Assembly (NCBI GenBank): GCA_902597695.1
Contig: CACJYH010000019.1
Location: 1-11,178, forward strand
DNA: 11,178 nt
DNA from: an uncultured Pelagibacteraceae bacterium
GTDB lineage: Bacteria; Pseudomonadota; Alphaproteobacteria; Pelagibacterales; Pelagibacteraceae
Direction: 5' to 3'
Shown: piece after piece, positions 1 to 7,576 of the stretch
Position numbering within the stretch: position 1 is the first letter of the stretch
Layout of the letters: each line of letters begins with the position of its first letter
The notes under the pieces: model-generated
The model's input: only the letters and a program-made list of their open reading frames with translations
Database searches by the model: none
Told to the model about the DNA's origin: nothing
Made by a program: the position numbers and the translations under genes

Positions 1-395
1 TAATTAATTACTTTAACGGTGATTATGCTAGTTCCAAAATTTCTAAAGACACAAATAATTTTTTAAAAAAGATAAAAAAAAACAAAAAATATTTTCTATC
101 TAAAAAAGATGTTATATTTTTAGAGTCCTTAAGATATGATGGAATTGAAATTTCAGAAAAATACGATGATTTGTATCAAATTGATGAAAATGAAATTCCT
201 ACAGACATACAAATTATGATTAATAATAGTGAAACTGGTTTAGCACTTTTGAGAATTGCTGAAGTGATTGGACAAGATGAAATTGACAGAATAGATGAAG
301 ATACAATTTATTTTATAATAACAGCTCTCAATAAGCTTAATATTGATTGGATGAGAAATAAGATATTGCTTAAAGTTCTTCCTTTAAAAGTTTAA
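1..395 (+). CDS. 3' end of an uncharacterised protein gene, upstream of def
   Basis: The reading frame is open from the first bases of the window (first complete codon at base 3) to a TAA at 393-395, giving about 130 residues of a protein whose start lies outside the window. A TTG at 171 could be mistaken for a start, but the frame continues in sense well upstream of it, so this is a 5'-truncated gene and not a 74-residue protein. The visible part begins Lys/Ser/Asn-rich. Its C-terminal 60 residues look like a small helical domain: a leucine-rich stretch (GLALLRIAEVIGQDEIDRID), then an acidic-aromatic segment, ending in RNKILLKVLPLKV. I see no catalytic motif or membrane segment. I do not recognise the family. 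The stop is 21 bases before def, so co-transcription with def-fmt-truA is likely. Confidence is high that it codes and low on function. Confidence 0.75.
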   Translation, partial: INYFNGDYASSKISKDTNNFLKKIKKNKKYFLSKKDVIFLESLRYDGIEISEKYDDLYQIDENEIPTDIQIMINNSETGLALLRIAEVIGQDEIDRIDEDTIYFIITALNKLNIDWMRNKILLKVLPLKV

Positions 396-416
396 AAATT
401 AGTTTAATTATTTATT

Positions 417-938
417 ATGCTTAAAGAAATTGTTACCGTTCCAGATGAAATATTAAAAAAAATATCTGATCCAATTGAAAAAGTTGGAATTAATGAAAAA
501 AAATTAATTGAAGACTTATTTGAAACAATGTACCACTCCAAGGGAATTGGTCTTGCTGCAGTTCAAGTAGGTATACTAAAAAGGGTTTTAGTTGTTGACG
601 TTTCGAATAAGGATGAAGAAAATCAACCAATTGCATTAATCAATCCTGTAATAAAAAACTTAAGCGAAGAGACATCGGTGTACGAGGAGGGTTGTCTATC
701 AATACCTGAAACTTTTATTGAAATTGAGAGACCAAAAATTTGTGAGGTGGAATATGTTGACGCAAAGGGGGAGAAGAAAAATCTTAAATGTGATGGGCTT
801 TTATCCACTTGTATTCAACATGAAATAAATCATTTAGATGGAAAATTAATTATTGACCATTTATCAAAATTAAAGAAAGATTTTATCATAAAAAAAATTT
901 CAAAAATTAAAAAAAATCCAGACAGAATAGTAGTTTAA
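417..938 (+). CDS. def: Peptide deformylase
   Basis: This metalloenzyme removes the formyl group from the N-terminal formylmethionine of nascent proteins at the ribosome. All three family motifs are present in 173 residues, the normal length: motif I GIGLAAVQVG (residues 43-52), with Q50 as the oxyanion-side glutamine; motif II EGCLS (91-95), with metal ligand C93; and motif III QHEINHLDG (134-142), with ligands H135 and H139 and catalytic E136. Motif III has Asn where many relatives have Asp (HEIDH); the metal-binding positions are intact. The C-terminus is a Lys-rich helix. The ATG at 417 gives the expected N-terminus, with the usual early VPDEIL segment. No Shine-Dalgarno is visible in the A/T-rich 21-base gap before it. 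fmt begins two bases after the stop, so the enzymes that add and remove formyl groups are made from one message. Confidence 0.97.
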   Translation: MLKEIVTVPDEILKKISDPIEKVGINEKKLIEDLFETMYHSKGIGLAAVQVGILKRVLVVDVSNKDEENQPIALINPVIKNLSEETSVYEEGCLSIPETFIEIERPKICEVEYVDAKGEKKNLKCDGLLSTCIQHEINHLDGKLIIDHLSKLKKDFIIKKISKIKKNPDRIVV

Positions 939-940
939 AG

Positions 941-1873
941 ATGGCAAATAAGATTATCTTTATGGGTACACCAATATTTTGTGTTCCTATCTTAAAATCT
1001 CTTTATCAAAATGGTTACAATATTTCTGTGGTTTTTACTCAACCACCGCAAAAATCTCATAGAGGACAAAAAATTAACAAAAGTCCAATTCAGGGTATCT
1101 CTGAAACTTTAAATATAGATTATAGAACACCTAAGACACTTAAGGATAATCAAGAAGAGTATGAATTTTTAAAAGAATTAAATGCTGATCTTGCAATAGT
1201 GTGTGCATATGGACAAATAATTCCTGAAAATTTTTTAAACTTAACTAAAAAAGGTTTTGTGAATATTCACGCCTCAATTCTTCCTAGTTGGCGAGGCGCA
1301 GCGCCAATCCAGAGATCAATTATGAATTTAGATCCTGAAACGGGCATAAGTATTATGAAGATCAAAAAAGAATTGGATAGCGGACCAGTTAGTAATATTT
1401 ATAAAATCAAAATAGATCAAAACCAAAATGCTCAAGAAATTTCAGAAAAACTATCCGCTTTAGCTGCTGAAAAAATTTTAGATAATGTGGATGATATACT
1501 TGAAGATAAAGCGAAGTTTATTGATCAGGATCATTCAAAAGCTACTTATGCAAAAAAAATTGATAAGGAGGAGTCACGGATTGATTGGGACGAGGATGCC
1601 TCTAAAATAATTGGAAAAATAAATGGATTATTTCCCTCCCCAGGTGCTTCTTTTAGTTTTAATGGTGAAAGATATAAAATTTTGAAAGCCGAAATTGGTA
1701 ATGGTATAGGTCAAGTTGGAGAAATAATTTCAAATCAGCTGGAAGTAGCATGTAATAAAAACCAATCTATTAAGATTCTCGAAATTCAAAGACAAGGAAA
1801 AAGACCACAAAAAATTAGCGAATTCATGTTGGGCTCTCAAATTAAAAAGGGCTCAAAGTTATCAAATGTTTAG
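941..1873 (+). CDS. fmt: Methionyl-tRNA formyltransferase
   Basis: Fmt transfers a formyl group from 10-formyltetrahydrofolate to Met-tRNA(fMet), allowing bacterial translation initiation. The product is 310 residues, the usual size. The N-terminal Rossmann-type domain starts with IIFMGTPIF (residues 5-13). The catalytic residues N108, H110 and D146 lie in NIHASILPSWRG and KKELDSGP, matching N106, H108 and D144 of the E. coli enzyme. The loop ILPSWRGAAPIQ (113-124) is the folate-site signature. From about residue 205 (YAKKIDKEESRIDW) the C-terminal tRNA-binding domain follows, ending in a basic LGSQIKKGSK segment. The ATG at 941 is two bases downstream of the def stop, and the final 8 bases overlap the start of truA, indicating translational coupling along def-fmt-truA. 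Nothing is missing or broken. Confidence 0.97.
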   Translation: MANKIIFMGTPIFCVPILKSLYQNGYNISVVFTQPPQKSHRGQKINKSPIQGISETLNIDYRTPKTLKDNQEEYEFLKELNADLAIVCAYGQIIPENFLNLTKKGFVNIHASILPSWRGAAPIQRSIMNLDPETGISIMKIKKELDSGPVSNIYKIKIDQNQNAQEISEKLSALAAEKILDNVDDILEDKAKFIDQDHSKATYAKKIDKEESRIDWDEDASKIIGKINGLFPSPGASFSFNGERYKILKAEIGNGIGQVGEIISNQLEVACNKNQSIKILEIQRQGKRPQKISEFMLGSQIKKGSKLSNV

Positions 1874-2606
1874 GTATCAAATATTAATTGAATATGAGGG
1901 CACTAATTTTAGGGGGTGGCAAATTCAAAAAAAAGGAAAAACTGTCCAAGGGTCATTACAAGAGAAAATTTCAAAACTTTTAAAAGAAAAAATCATAATA
2001 CATGGGGCTGGGAGATTAGATGTTGGTGTACATGCCAAAGAACAGTCAGCACATTTTGATTGTAAAAATAAGATTATCAAAATTGATAGGTTTTTAAAAT
2101 CAATCAATCATTTTTTAAATAAAGATGGAATAGCAATACTTAAAATTACAAAAAGAGGTAATAATTTTCATGCTAGATTTTCAGCTAAAATGAGAGTTTA
2201 TAATTATGTGATTATTAATCGGATTAGTGGACCAGTTTTAGATAAAAATAGAGGCTGGCATATTATAAAAGATCTTGATTTAAAATTGATGAAAGGTGCT
2301 GCAAGAAAATTGATTGGCACTAAAGATTTCAGTACTTTTAGAAAATCGAGTTGTAGGGCTAAAAGTCCAATAAAGACTATGAAATCTGTAAAAATTAGAT
2401 CTACAAAAAATAAGATTGAAATAGAATTCAGATCTCAATCTTTCTTACAACAACAAGTTCGGTCTATGGTTGGTTGTTTAAAATATGTTGGGGAAGAAAA
2501 ATGGACATTAAAAAGATTTGTAAATGTAATGCAGTCAAAAAAAAGAGAATTATGTGCTCCACCTGCACCACCTCAAGGTCTCTATTTAACGAGAGTTATT
2601 TATTAA
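1866..2606 (+). CDS. truA: tRNA pseudouridine(38-40) synthase TruA
   Basis: TruA isomerises uridines 38-40 in the anticodon stem-loop of many tRNAs. The protein has 246 residues, the normal length. It opens with the family pattern YQILIEYEGTNFRGWQ (residues 4-19). The catalytic aspartate is D52, in GAGRLDVGVHA (47-57), and the active-site tyrosine is probably Y113 (RVYNY). FLQQQVRSMVG (193-203) and the closing APPQGLYL (234-241) are also family landmarks. Two positions differ from the common consensus: the residue before the catalytic Asp is Leu51 where GRTD is near-universal, and the usual His pair in the FLHH/FLHN motif is Gln-Gln. The gene overlaps fmt by 8 bases. Its last 21 bases overlap the convergent SET-domain gene. 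Activity is expected because the Asp, Arg and Tyr are retained. Confidence 0.95.
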   Translation: MFRYQILIEYEGTNFRGWQIQKKGKTVQGSLQEKISKLLKEKIIIHGAGRLDVGVHAKEQSAHFDCKNKIIKIDRFLKSINHFLNKDGIAILKITKRGNNFHARFSAKMRVYNYVIINRISGPVLDKNRGWHIIKDLDLKLMKGAARKLIGTKDFSTFRKSSCRAKSPIKTMKSVKIRSTKNKIEIEFRSQSFLQQQVRSMVGCLKYVGEEKWTLKRFVNVMQSKKRELCAPPAPPQGLYLTRVIY

Positions 2607-3080
2607 TTTTTCTTTATTGCTCATTGCAAATTTACGGTGTATTCGCCATCTACTTTCTTCACGAATTATAAAACCACAACAATTTTTTGATTTACATTTA
2701 CAAGGAAATTGCTTGTAATCTTCTTTATCAAAACTAAAACCATAATCACAAGTTATCTCTTCGCCCTTTTTAATATCTCTATCAGCTGTTATCCAAATTT
2801 TTAAACCCTTACCATCATAACGTGCGTTCGCATCACAACTATGATTTACCAATCCAGCAATATTAAATGAGAAATCACCATCTAAGGTATATTTTTTATT
2901 TAGAGTAAATAGATAAATAGGTTTTTTATTGTCATATTTATCTGACTCTTCAACTTCTTTATTTGTAATTATTTTTCCTAAGTAATTAATAATTTTTGTA
3001 CCTTCTTTGATATTTTGAGTAGCATAAAGTCCACGACCTTTATTATCAATTTTTGATTTTCTTATTTTGTATAGTTTCAT
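2586..3080 (-). CDS. SET-domain protein-lysine methyltransferase with post-SET zinc motif
   Basis: The 164 residues are almost entirely a SET domain, the S-adenosylmethionine-dependent lysine methyltransferase fold. Visible signatures are KGRGLYA (residues 14-20), the substrate/SAM-site motif LVNHSCDANA (77-86), the EEITCDYG motif (107-114) with the conserved Tyr113, and a post-SET cluster C127-x-C129-x4-C134. In eukaryotic SET enzymes such a cluster binds zinc together with the Cys of NHSC (here C82), so a zinc site is likely. No DNA- or protein-recognition domain is attached; the target could be a ribosomal protein, another protein or a small amine, and the sequence does not say which. The ATG at 3080 is forced: an in-frame stop lies just upstream at 3090-3092. 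It sits 30 bases after the deacetylase-like gene in the same leftward run. The 3' end overlaps truA by 21 bases. Confidence 0.88.
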   Translation of the reverse strand: MKLYKIRKSKIDNKGRGLYATQNIKEGTKIINYLGKIITNKEVEESDKYDNKKPIYLFTLNKKYTLDGDFSFNIAGLVNHSCDANARYDGKGLKIWITADRDIKKGEEITCDYGFSFDKEDYKQFPCKCKSKNCCGFIIREESRWRIHRKFAMSNKEKLINNSR

Positions 3081-3110
3081 GAAGTCGATTTATGATGGGC
3101 TAGATATTTA

Positions 3111-4034
3111 TCAATTGAATTCTACTAATGCATTAACATGTTCGTTAGCGCTTGCTGCTAAAGCATTTAAATCATATCCACCTTCAAGTATAGAAACAAC
3201 TTTACCTGCGGTAAATTTATTAGTAGCCGCTAATGTTCTTTTGGTAATTTCATAAAAATCTTTTGAACTAAGTTGAAATTGAGCTAATGGATCATCTTTA
3301 TGTGCATCAAAACCTGCTGAAAATATGAGAAAATCTGGTTTATATTGAACTAATCTTTCTAACACCCTATCAAATGCATTAAAGTATTCTTCGGAGTTCG
3401 TCCCAGCGGGCAAAGGGATATTCAATGAATTATTAAAGTCTCCTTTATCTTTATCTGTTCCACCCCCAGGATAAAAGGGATATTGATGCGTAGAAATATA
3501 TAATGAATTTTTATTATTACGCATGACATCATAATTTCCATTACCCCAGTGCACGTCAAAATCTACACAGGCAATTCTTTTGTATTTATATTTTGTCACT
3601 AAATAGTTTGTTGCTACTCCCGCGTTTGATATACAACAAAATCCCATAGCTTTATTCTTTTCAGCATGGTGCCCAGGTGGTCTAGCCAAACAGAATGCAT
3701 TTTTAAATTGATTACTCTCTATTCCATCTATTGCTCTTATTGTTGAGCCTGCAGCATCAAAAACTGCTTTTTTACTTTCAGGCGATACAACAGTATCGCC
3801 ATCTAGATACTTAAGGCCTTTTTGAGGAAAAGAATCTTTTAAATTATTTATATAGTCTTTTGAATGTGTCATAGACAATATATCATCAGGAACATTATCT
3901 GGCTTATCCCAGATTAGGTCTTTTCTTTTTTTTAACTTTTCTTTAATAGCAATTACTCTTTTAGGCTGCTCAGGATGACCATCGCCAGTGTTATGTTTCT
4001 CATAGGAGTCAGAATTTATGATCGCTGTTTTCAT
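3111..4034 (-). CDS. Histone-deacetylase-family amidohydrolase
   Basis: This 307-residue protein belongs to the arginase/deacetylase superfamily of zinc hydrolases that remove acyl groups from amines. In bacteria, relatives include acetylpolyamine amidohydrolases and acetoin-utilisation (AcuC) proteins as well as protein-lysine deacylases. Family motifs are TGDGHPEQPKR (residues 16-26), RPPGHHAE (118-125) with the catalytic His pair H122/H123, DFDVHWGNG (158-166) with zinc ligands D160 and H162, GFDAHKDDPLA (241-251) with the third ligand D243, and LEGGYD (283-288) with Tyr287 at the transition-state position. All catalytic residues are present, so it should be active. No signal peptide is seen; it is cytoplasmic. 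Its ATG overlaps the dapE stop (ATGA), so it is translationally coupled to lysine biosynthesis genes. The substrate cannot be read from the sequence. Confidence 0.93.
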   Translation of the reverse strand: MKTAIINSDSYEKHNTGDGHPEQPKRVIAIKEKLKKRKDLIWDKPDNVPDDILSMTHSKDYINNLKDSFPQKGLKYLDGDTVVSPESKKAVFDAAGSTIRAIDGIESNQFKNAFCLARPPGHHAEKNKAMGFCCISNAGVATNYLVTKYKYKRIACVDFDVHWGNGNYDVMRNNKNSLYISTHQYPFYPGGGTDKDKGDFNNSLNIPLPAGTNSEEYFNAFDRVLERLVQYKPDFLIFSAGFDAHKDDPLAQFQLSSKDFYEITKRTLAATNKFTAGKVVSILEGGYDLNALAASANEHVNALVEFN

Positions 4035-5188
4035 TTAAAATAATTTATTAAAATGTTTTCATAAATTTTCTTAAGATTTTTCAAATCTTTTAAAGATACG
4101 GCTTCATCAACTTTATGCATTGTTTTTCCAACAAGCCCAAACTCTAATCCAGGTGATATTTTTTTTATGAATCTCAAATCTGAGGTTCCACCTGTAGTAG
4201 ATAGCTTTGGTTTAATTTTGGTCACTTTTTTTATAATATTTTGTATCATGTGCGTTGTTTCATTTGGCTTTGTTAGAAATGCCTCACCTGAGACTCTATA
4301 ATCAATTTTAAATTTTGATTTATTTTTCTTGGTTATTTTTTTAAAAATTTTATTAAGTCTATTTTTAATAGAATTTGACGAATGTTTATTATTAAACCTT
4401 ATATTAAATGTTGCCTCAGCCATAGCCGGGATAACATTATCAGCGTTATTATTTATATTTATTTTTGTAACCTCTAAGTTTGTTGGTTGGAAGTTTTTTG
4501 ATCCTCTATCAAATTTAATATCTTTTAATTCTTTTAAAATTTTTACAATTATAGTTGAGGGATTATTAGCCCTATGAGGATATGCAACATGGCCTTGTTG
4601 ACCAAAAATATTTAATTTACCAGTTATACTACCCCTACGTCCAATCTTTATCATTTCACCTAATTTATTTGGATTTGTTGGTTCACCAACAAGACAAAAG
4701 TTAATTTTCTCTTTCCTTTTTTTTAAATAATCTACAACTTTTTTGGTGCCATTTACTGCATCACCTTCTTCGTCACCTGTAATGAGTAAGCTTATTGATC
4801 CATTGAATTTTTTATTTTTAGATAAAAAAGTGCTTACAGCAGACACAAAAGCTGCAACAGAGCTTTTCATATCATTTGCACCTCTTCCAATTAAATGGCC
4901 TTTTTTGATAGATGGCTTAAATGGATTTACTGTCCAATCCTTAATGTTTCCTGGAGGGACAATATCAACATGTCCTGCAAACATAAAATTCGGTTTCTTA
5001 GATCCTAATCTTGCATACAAGTTTTTCACAGGCTGAAATCCTCTTTCTTTAAATTCCAATATTTTTGTTTTGAAACCTAATTTTTTTAATTTTTTTTCTA
5101 AAAATTTCATTACCCCAGCATCAACTGGAGTGATAGAAGGAAATCTGATTAGCTCTTTAGCTAATTTTAACTCATTTAAAGTTTTCAT
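4031..5188 (-). CDS. dapE: Succinyl-diaminopimelate desuccinylase
   Basis: DapE hydrolyses N-succinyl-LL-2,6-diaminopimelate to succinate and LL-diaminopimelate in the lysine and peptidoglycan precursor pathway. The 385 residues form an M20-family di-zinc peptidase. Metal ligands by motif are H73 in AGHVDIVPPG, D106 in GRGANDMKSS (bridging), E141 in TGDEEGDA with general base E140, E169 in GEPTNPNKLGE, and H358 in GKTMHKVDEA. These match H67, D100, E135/E134, E163 and H349 of the E. coli enzyme. The dimerisation/lid domain lies between about residues 180 and 295 and contains GQQGHVAYPHRANNP, typical of DapE. The start lies two bases after the dapD stop, and an AAGAGA purine run about 10 bases upstream of the ATG may serve as a ribosome binding site. 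It overlaps the following deacetylase-like gene by 4 bases. Confidence 0.96.
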   Translation of the reverse strand: MKTLNELKLAKELIRFPSITPVDAGVMKFLEKKLKKLGFKTKILEFKERGFQPVKNLYARLGSKKPNFMFAGHVDIVPPGNIKDWTVNPFKPSIKKGHLIGRGANDMKSSVAAFVSAVSTFLSKNKKFNGSISLLITGDEEGDAVNGTKKVVDYLKKRKEKINFCLVGEPTNPNKLGEMIKIGRRGSITGKLNIFGQQGHVAYPHRANNPSTIIVKILKELKDIKFDRGSKNFQPTNLEVTKININNNADNVIPAMAEATFNIRFNNKHSSNSIKNRLNKIFKKITKKNKSKFKIDYRVSGEAFLTKPNETTHMIQNIIKKVTKIKPKLSTTGGTSDLRFIKKISPGLEFGLVGKTMHKVDEAVSLKDLKNLKKIYENILINYFK

Positions 5189-5190
5189 TT

Positions 5191-6018
5191 TTAGTCTCTT
5201 AAGAGGTCGTTAATAGAAGTTTTAGATCTTGTTTTTTCATCAACTTGTTTAATTATTACTGCACAATACAAGGAGGGTGCAGAAGAATTATTTTTATCAG
5301 GCAATGAGCCTGGAACTACAACCGAATAAGGAGGTATTTTACCATAAGTAATTTTCCCAGTTTTCCTCTCAACTATTTTAGTTGATTGACCAATATACAT
5401 ACCCATACTTAAAACTGAACCTTCTCCAACAATTACGCCTTCAACTACCTCTGACATCGCTCCAAGAAATACATTATCCTCTATGATTGTTGGTAAAGCT
5501 TGCGCGGGCTCTAGAACTCCACCAACACCCGAACCTGCAGAAATATGGCAATTCTTACCTATCTGACAACAACTACCAGCTCTTGCAAAAGTATCTATCA
5601 TCGTTCCTTCGTCAATATATGCTCCAATGTTTACATAACATGGCATAAGAACAGCGTTTTTTCCGACAAATGAACCTTTTCTTACTGGTGAGTTCGGAAC
5701 CATTCTAAAACCTGCTTTTTCATGATCAGCTTTGGTCCATCCTGCAGTTTTACCTTTTAATAAATGTGATTTATCATACCAACTACTATAAGGGCCATTT
5801 AAATTTTCCATTGGGTAAATTCTAAAACTTAACATTATAGCTTTCTTAAGGTGCTGATGAGTTACCCATTCTCCATTTATTTTCTCAGCAACTCTTGATT
5901 TACCACTATCTAAATCAGCAATAACTTGGTTAATAGCATCTTTTAAATTTTGATCAGAATTTTGGTTTACCTGATCTTTATTTTCCCAAGCATCATTGAT
6001 TATTTTTTCTAAAGACAT
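5191..6018 (-). CDS. dapD: Tetrahydrodipicolinate N-succinyltransferase
   Basis: DapD succinylates 2,3,4,5-tetrahydropyridine-2,6-dicarboxylate using succinyl-CoA, the step that makes the substrate path leading to DapE. The 275 residues match the E. coli length (274). An N-terminal helical domain (about 1-100) is followed by a left-handed beta-helix of hexapeptide repeats (about 105-230), including [20 protein letters not shown] and [15 protein letters not shown]. The family C-terminus includes the [16 protein letters not shown] stretch (225-240). One notable position: the usual GARSEVVEG motif reads GAMSEVVEG (186-194), Met in place of Arg; I do not know how common this is in relatives. The gene is two bases from both the HAD gene upstream and dapE downstream, so the succinylase branch is encoded as an adjacent pair. 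Confidence 0.97.
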   Translation of the reverse strand: MSLEKIINDAWENKDQVNQNSDQNLKDAINQVIADLDSGKSRVAEKINGEWVTHQHLKKAIMLSFRIYPMENLNGPYSSWYDKSHLLKGKTAGWTKADHEKAGFRMVPNSPVRKGSFVGKNAVLMPCYVNIGAYIDEGTMIDTFARAGSCCQIGKNCHISAGSGVGGVLEPAQALPTIIEDNVFLGAMSEVVEGVIVGEGSVLSMGMYIGQSTKIVERKTGKITYGKIPPYSVVVPGSLPDKNNSSAPSLYCAVIIKQVDEKTRSKTSINDLLRD

Positions 6019-6020
6019 AA

Positions 6021-6710
6021 TTAATTACTTTTTAATAGCCTTATTTCTTTTAGAAATAAAGACAGATTTTCAATTTTGTGTGAAATAAAATCTTTGTCTG
6101 CATCCATTTTTCCAAAATGCTCATCATTAATTAACCAAACGGTTGTACAACCTCGTTCGTGACCTATACTTAAATTTTTAGCTATATCTTCAATGTAAAT
6201 AGTCTCTTTTGGATTTATACCAAATTTTTTTACCATTAAGTCGAAGGTTTCTGCTTCTGGTTTAGGTACATAACCAGCGTCTTTAATATCAAAAACCTTA
6301 TCTCTTCCAAACAAATCATACACACCCAAGTGAGTTAAAATATTAGCAGCATGTTCAGCACTACCATTGGTGAAGATAAATTTTTCCATATCTAATTGTT
6401 TAAGCTCATTTCTCATAATTTTATCTTCTTTCATAAATGATAAATCAATTTCATGGACGTAAGATAAAAATTCATCTGGTGATATTCCATTATGGACCAT
6501 TAATCCTCTTAATGATGTATTATATTTATAGAAATAATTTGTTTGTAATTCTTTAGCTTTGTCTTTATCAATTTTAAGTTTTTCAGATATAAATTGAGTC
6601 ATCCTCTTTGAAACTTGACCAAATACACGCTCTAAAGAATAGTTATTATGCTTTCCATAACAAACACCATCAAGATCAAGTAGCAAATATTTTTTTTCTT
6701 TTAAGTTCAT
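6021..6710 (-). CDS. HAD-family hydrolase, pyrimidine 5'-nucleotidase-like
   Basis: This cytoplasmic haloacid-dehalogenase-fold phosphatase has 229 residues when started at the ATG at 6710. I chose that start because it makes a 4-base ATGA overlap with the argB stop and puts the nucleophile motif [11 protein letters not shown] at residues 9-19 (D12, D14), as usual. An ATG at 6761 would extend it 17 residues into argB-coding sequence and is unlikely. Motif II is FTNGSAEHA (T114), the motif III lysine is K150 in VPKPEAETF, and motif IV is [10 protein letters not shown] (E174, D175). A helical cap lies between about 25 and 105. The overall pattern resembles the SDT1-type pyrimidine 5'-nucleotidase group, though the first motif reads DLDGV instead of the common DLDNTLY. 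As I recall, a gene of this type sits between argB and dapD in other alphaproteobacteria. Substrate is uncertain. Confidence 0.88.
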   Translation of the reverse strand: MNLKEKKYLLLDLDGVCYGKHNNYSLERVFGQVSKRMTQFISEKLKIDKDKAKELQTNYFYKYNTSLRGLMVHNGISPDEFLSYVHEIDLSFMKEDKIMRNELKQLDMEKFIFTNGSAEHAANILTHLGVYDLFGRDKVFDIKDAGYVPKPEAETFDLMVKKFGINPKETIYIEDIAKNLSIGHERGCTTVWLINDEHFGKMDADKDFISHKIENLSLFLKEIRLLKSN

Positions 6711-7555
6711 TTTCTTATTAATGTACCTGATCCCTTGTCTGAGAAAATTTCCCATAAACAAGAATGCTGTTTTGTACCATTAATTATACCTGCTGCTGTA
6801 ACTCCATTATTAACAGCATCTAGACAGGCATTTATTTTGGGTATCATTCCTTCAGTGATTGTCTCATCTTTAACCATCTCTAATATTTCGGATGAGGATA
6901 TTTCATCTATAAGTTTTTTTTCTTTATTTAAAACACCATCAACATTTGTCATCAATAGTAATCTTCTTGATTTGACAGATTTGGCTACAGCCATTGCCGC
7001 AGTATCACCATTAATATTATGGGTTTGATTGTTCTTATCTAAGCCTAGTGGTGAAATAATTGGTATTTTATTTTGTCGAATTATATCCAACAAAATATCG
7101 TTATTAATCTTATTTGGTAGACCAACAAAACCTAATTCTTTTGCCTCTGGTACGACCTCAATAATATTATCTTTTTTAGTGTGGATGGAGACCGCTTTTG
7201 TATTTTTTTTGTTCAAAGAGCTTACAATATCATTGTTAAAATCTATTAAGACTGTCTCAACAATGTTTATAATTTTTTCATCAGTGACTCTTAAACCTCT
7301 TATAAATTTTGATTGAATATTAGATTTATCTAATTCTCTCTTGATCCTTGGACCTCCACCATGAACTACAATAACTGAAAGACCTAACTTATTTAATATA
7401 CTTAAATCAGTTATAAAATTATCAAAGATATTTCTATCAATTAAAACATTTCCTCCGTATTTAATGACAATCAAGTCATTTTTATATTTTTCTATATATT
7501 TATTAACCTCGTTTATTGGGGGTCCGTTTTCAGGAAGAATTTTTTTTAAGTCCAT
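6707..7555 (-). CDS. argB: Acetylglutamate kinase
   Basis: ArgB phosphorylates N-acetylglutamate with ATP, the second step of the acetylated arginine pathway. The 282 residues contain IKYGGNVL (31-38) with K32, the glycine loop VVHGGGPRI (63-71), RGLRVTD with R89, NINGDTAAMAVA (180-191) with N180 and D184, LLLMTNVDGV (199-208), and GMIPKINAC (236-244) with K240. These match K8, R66, N158, D162 and K217 in E. coli. Compared with that enzyme there are about 24 extra N-terminal residues before the first strand. In this family such an extension forms the helix that interlinks dimers into arginine-inhibited hexamers, so feedback inhibition by arginine is likely (inference). It follows yidC by 21 bases with no visible Shine-Dalgarno and overlaps the HAD gene by 4 bases. 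Confidence 0.96.
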   Translation of the reverse strand: MDLKKILPENGPPINEVNKYIEKYKNDLIVIKYGGNVLIDRNIFDNFITDLSILNKLGLSVIVVHGGGPRIKRELDKSNIQSKFIRGLRVTDEKIINIVETVLIDFNNDIVSSLNKKNTKAVSIHTKKDNIIEVVPEAKELGFVGLPNKINNDILLDIIRQNKIPIISPLGLDKNNQTHNINGDTAAMAVAKSVKSRRLLLMTNVDGVLNKEKKLIDEISSSEILEMVKDETITEGMIPKINACLDAVNNGVTAAGIINGTKQHSCLWEIFSDKGSGTLIRK

Positions 7556-7576
7556 TAATTTATTTTAAATTAAAAT

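Noticed and set aside
171..395. A 74-residue ORF starting at TTG (171)
   Set aside because: The same frame is open to the beginning of the window, so this is the end of a longer gene.
2474..2671. 65-residue + ORF over the truA/SET junction
   Set aside because: Out-of-frame shadow of truA with no family features.
5196..5205. Palindrome CTCTTAAGAG near the dapD/dapE junction as an operator
   Set aside because: It lies inside the dapD 3' coding end, is only 10 bases long, and has no repeat elsewhere that I noticed.
6711..6761. N-terminal extension of the HAD protein from ATG 6761
   Set aside because: It would overlap argB by 55 bases. The ATG at 6710 gives an ATGA junction and the family-typical distance to the nucleophile motif.
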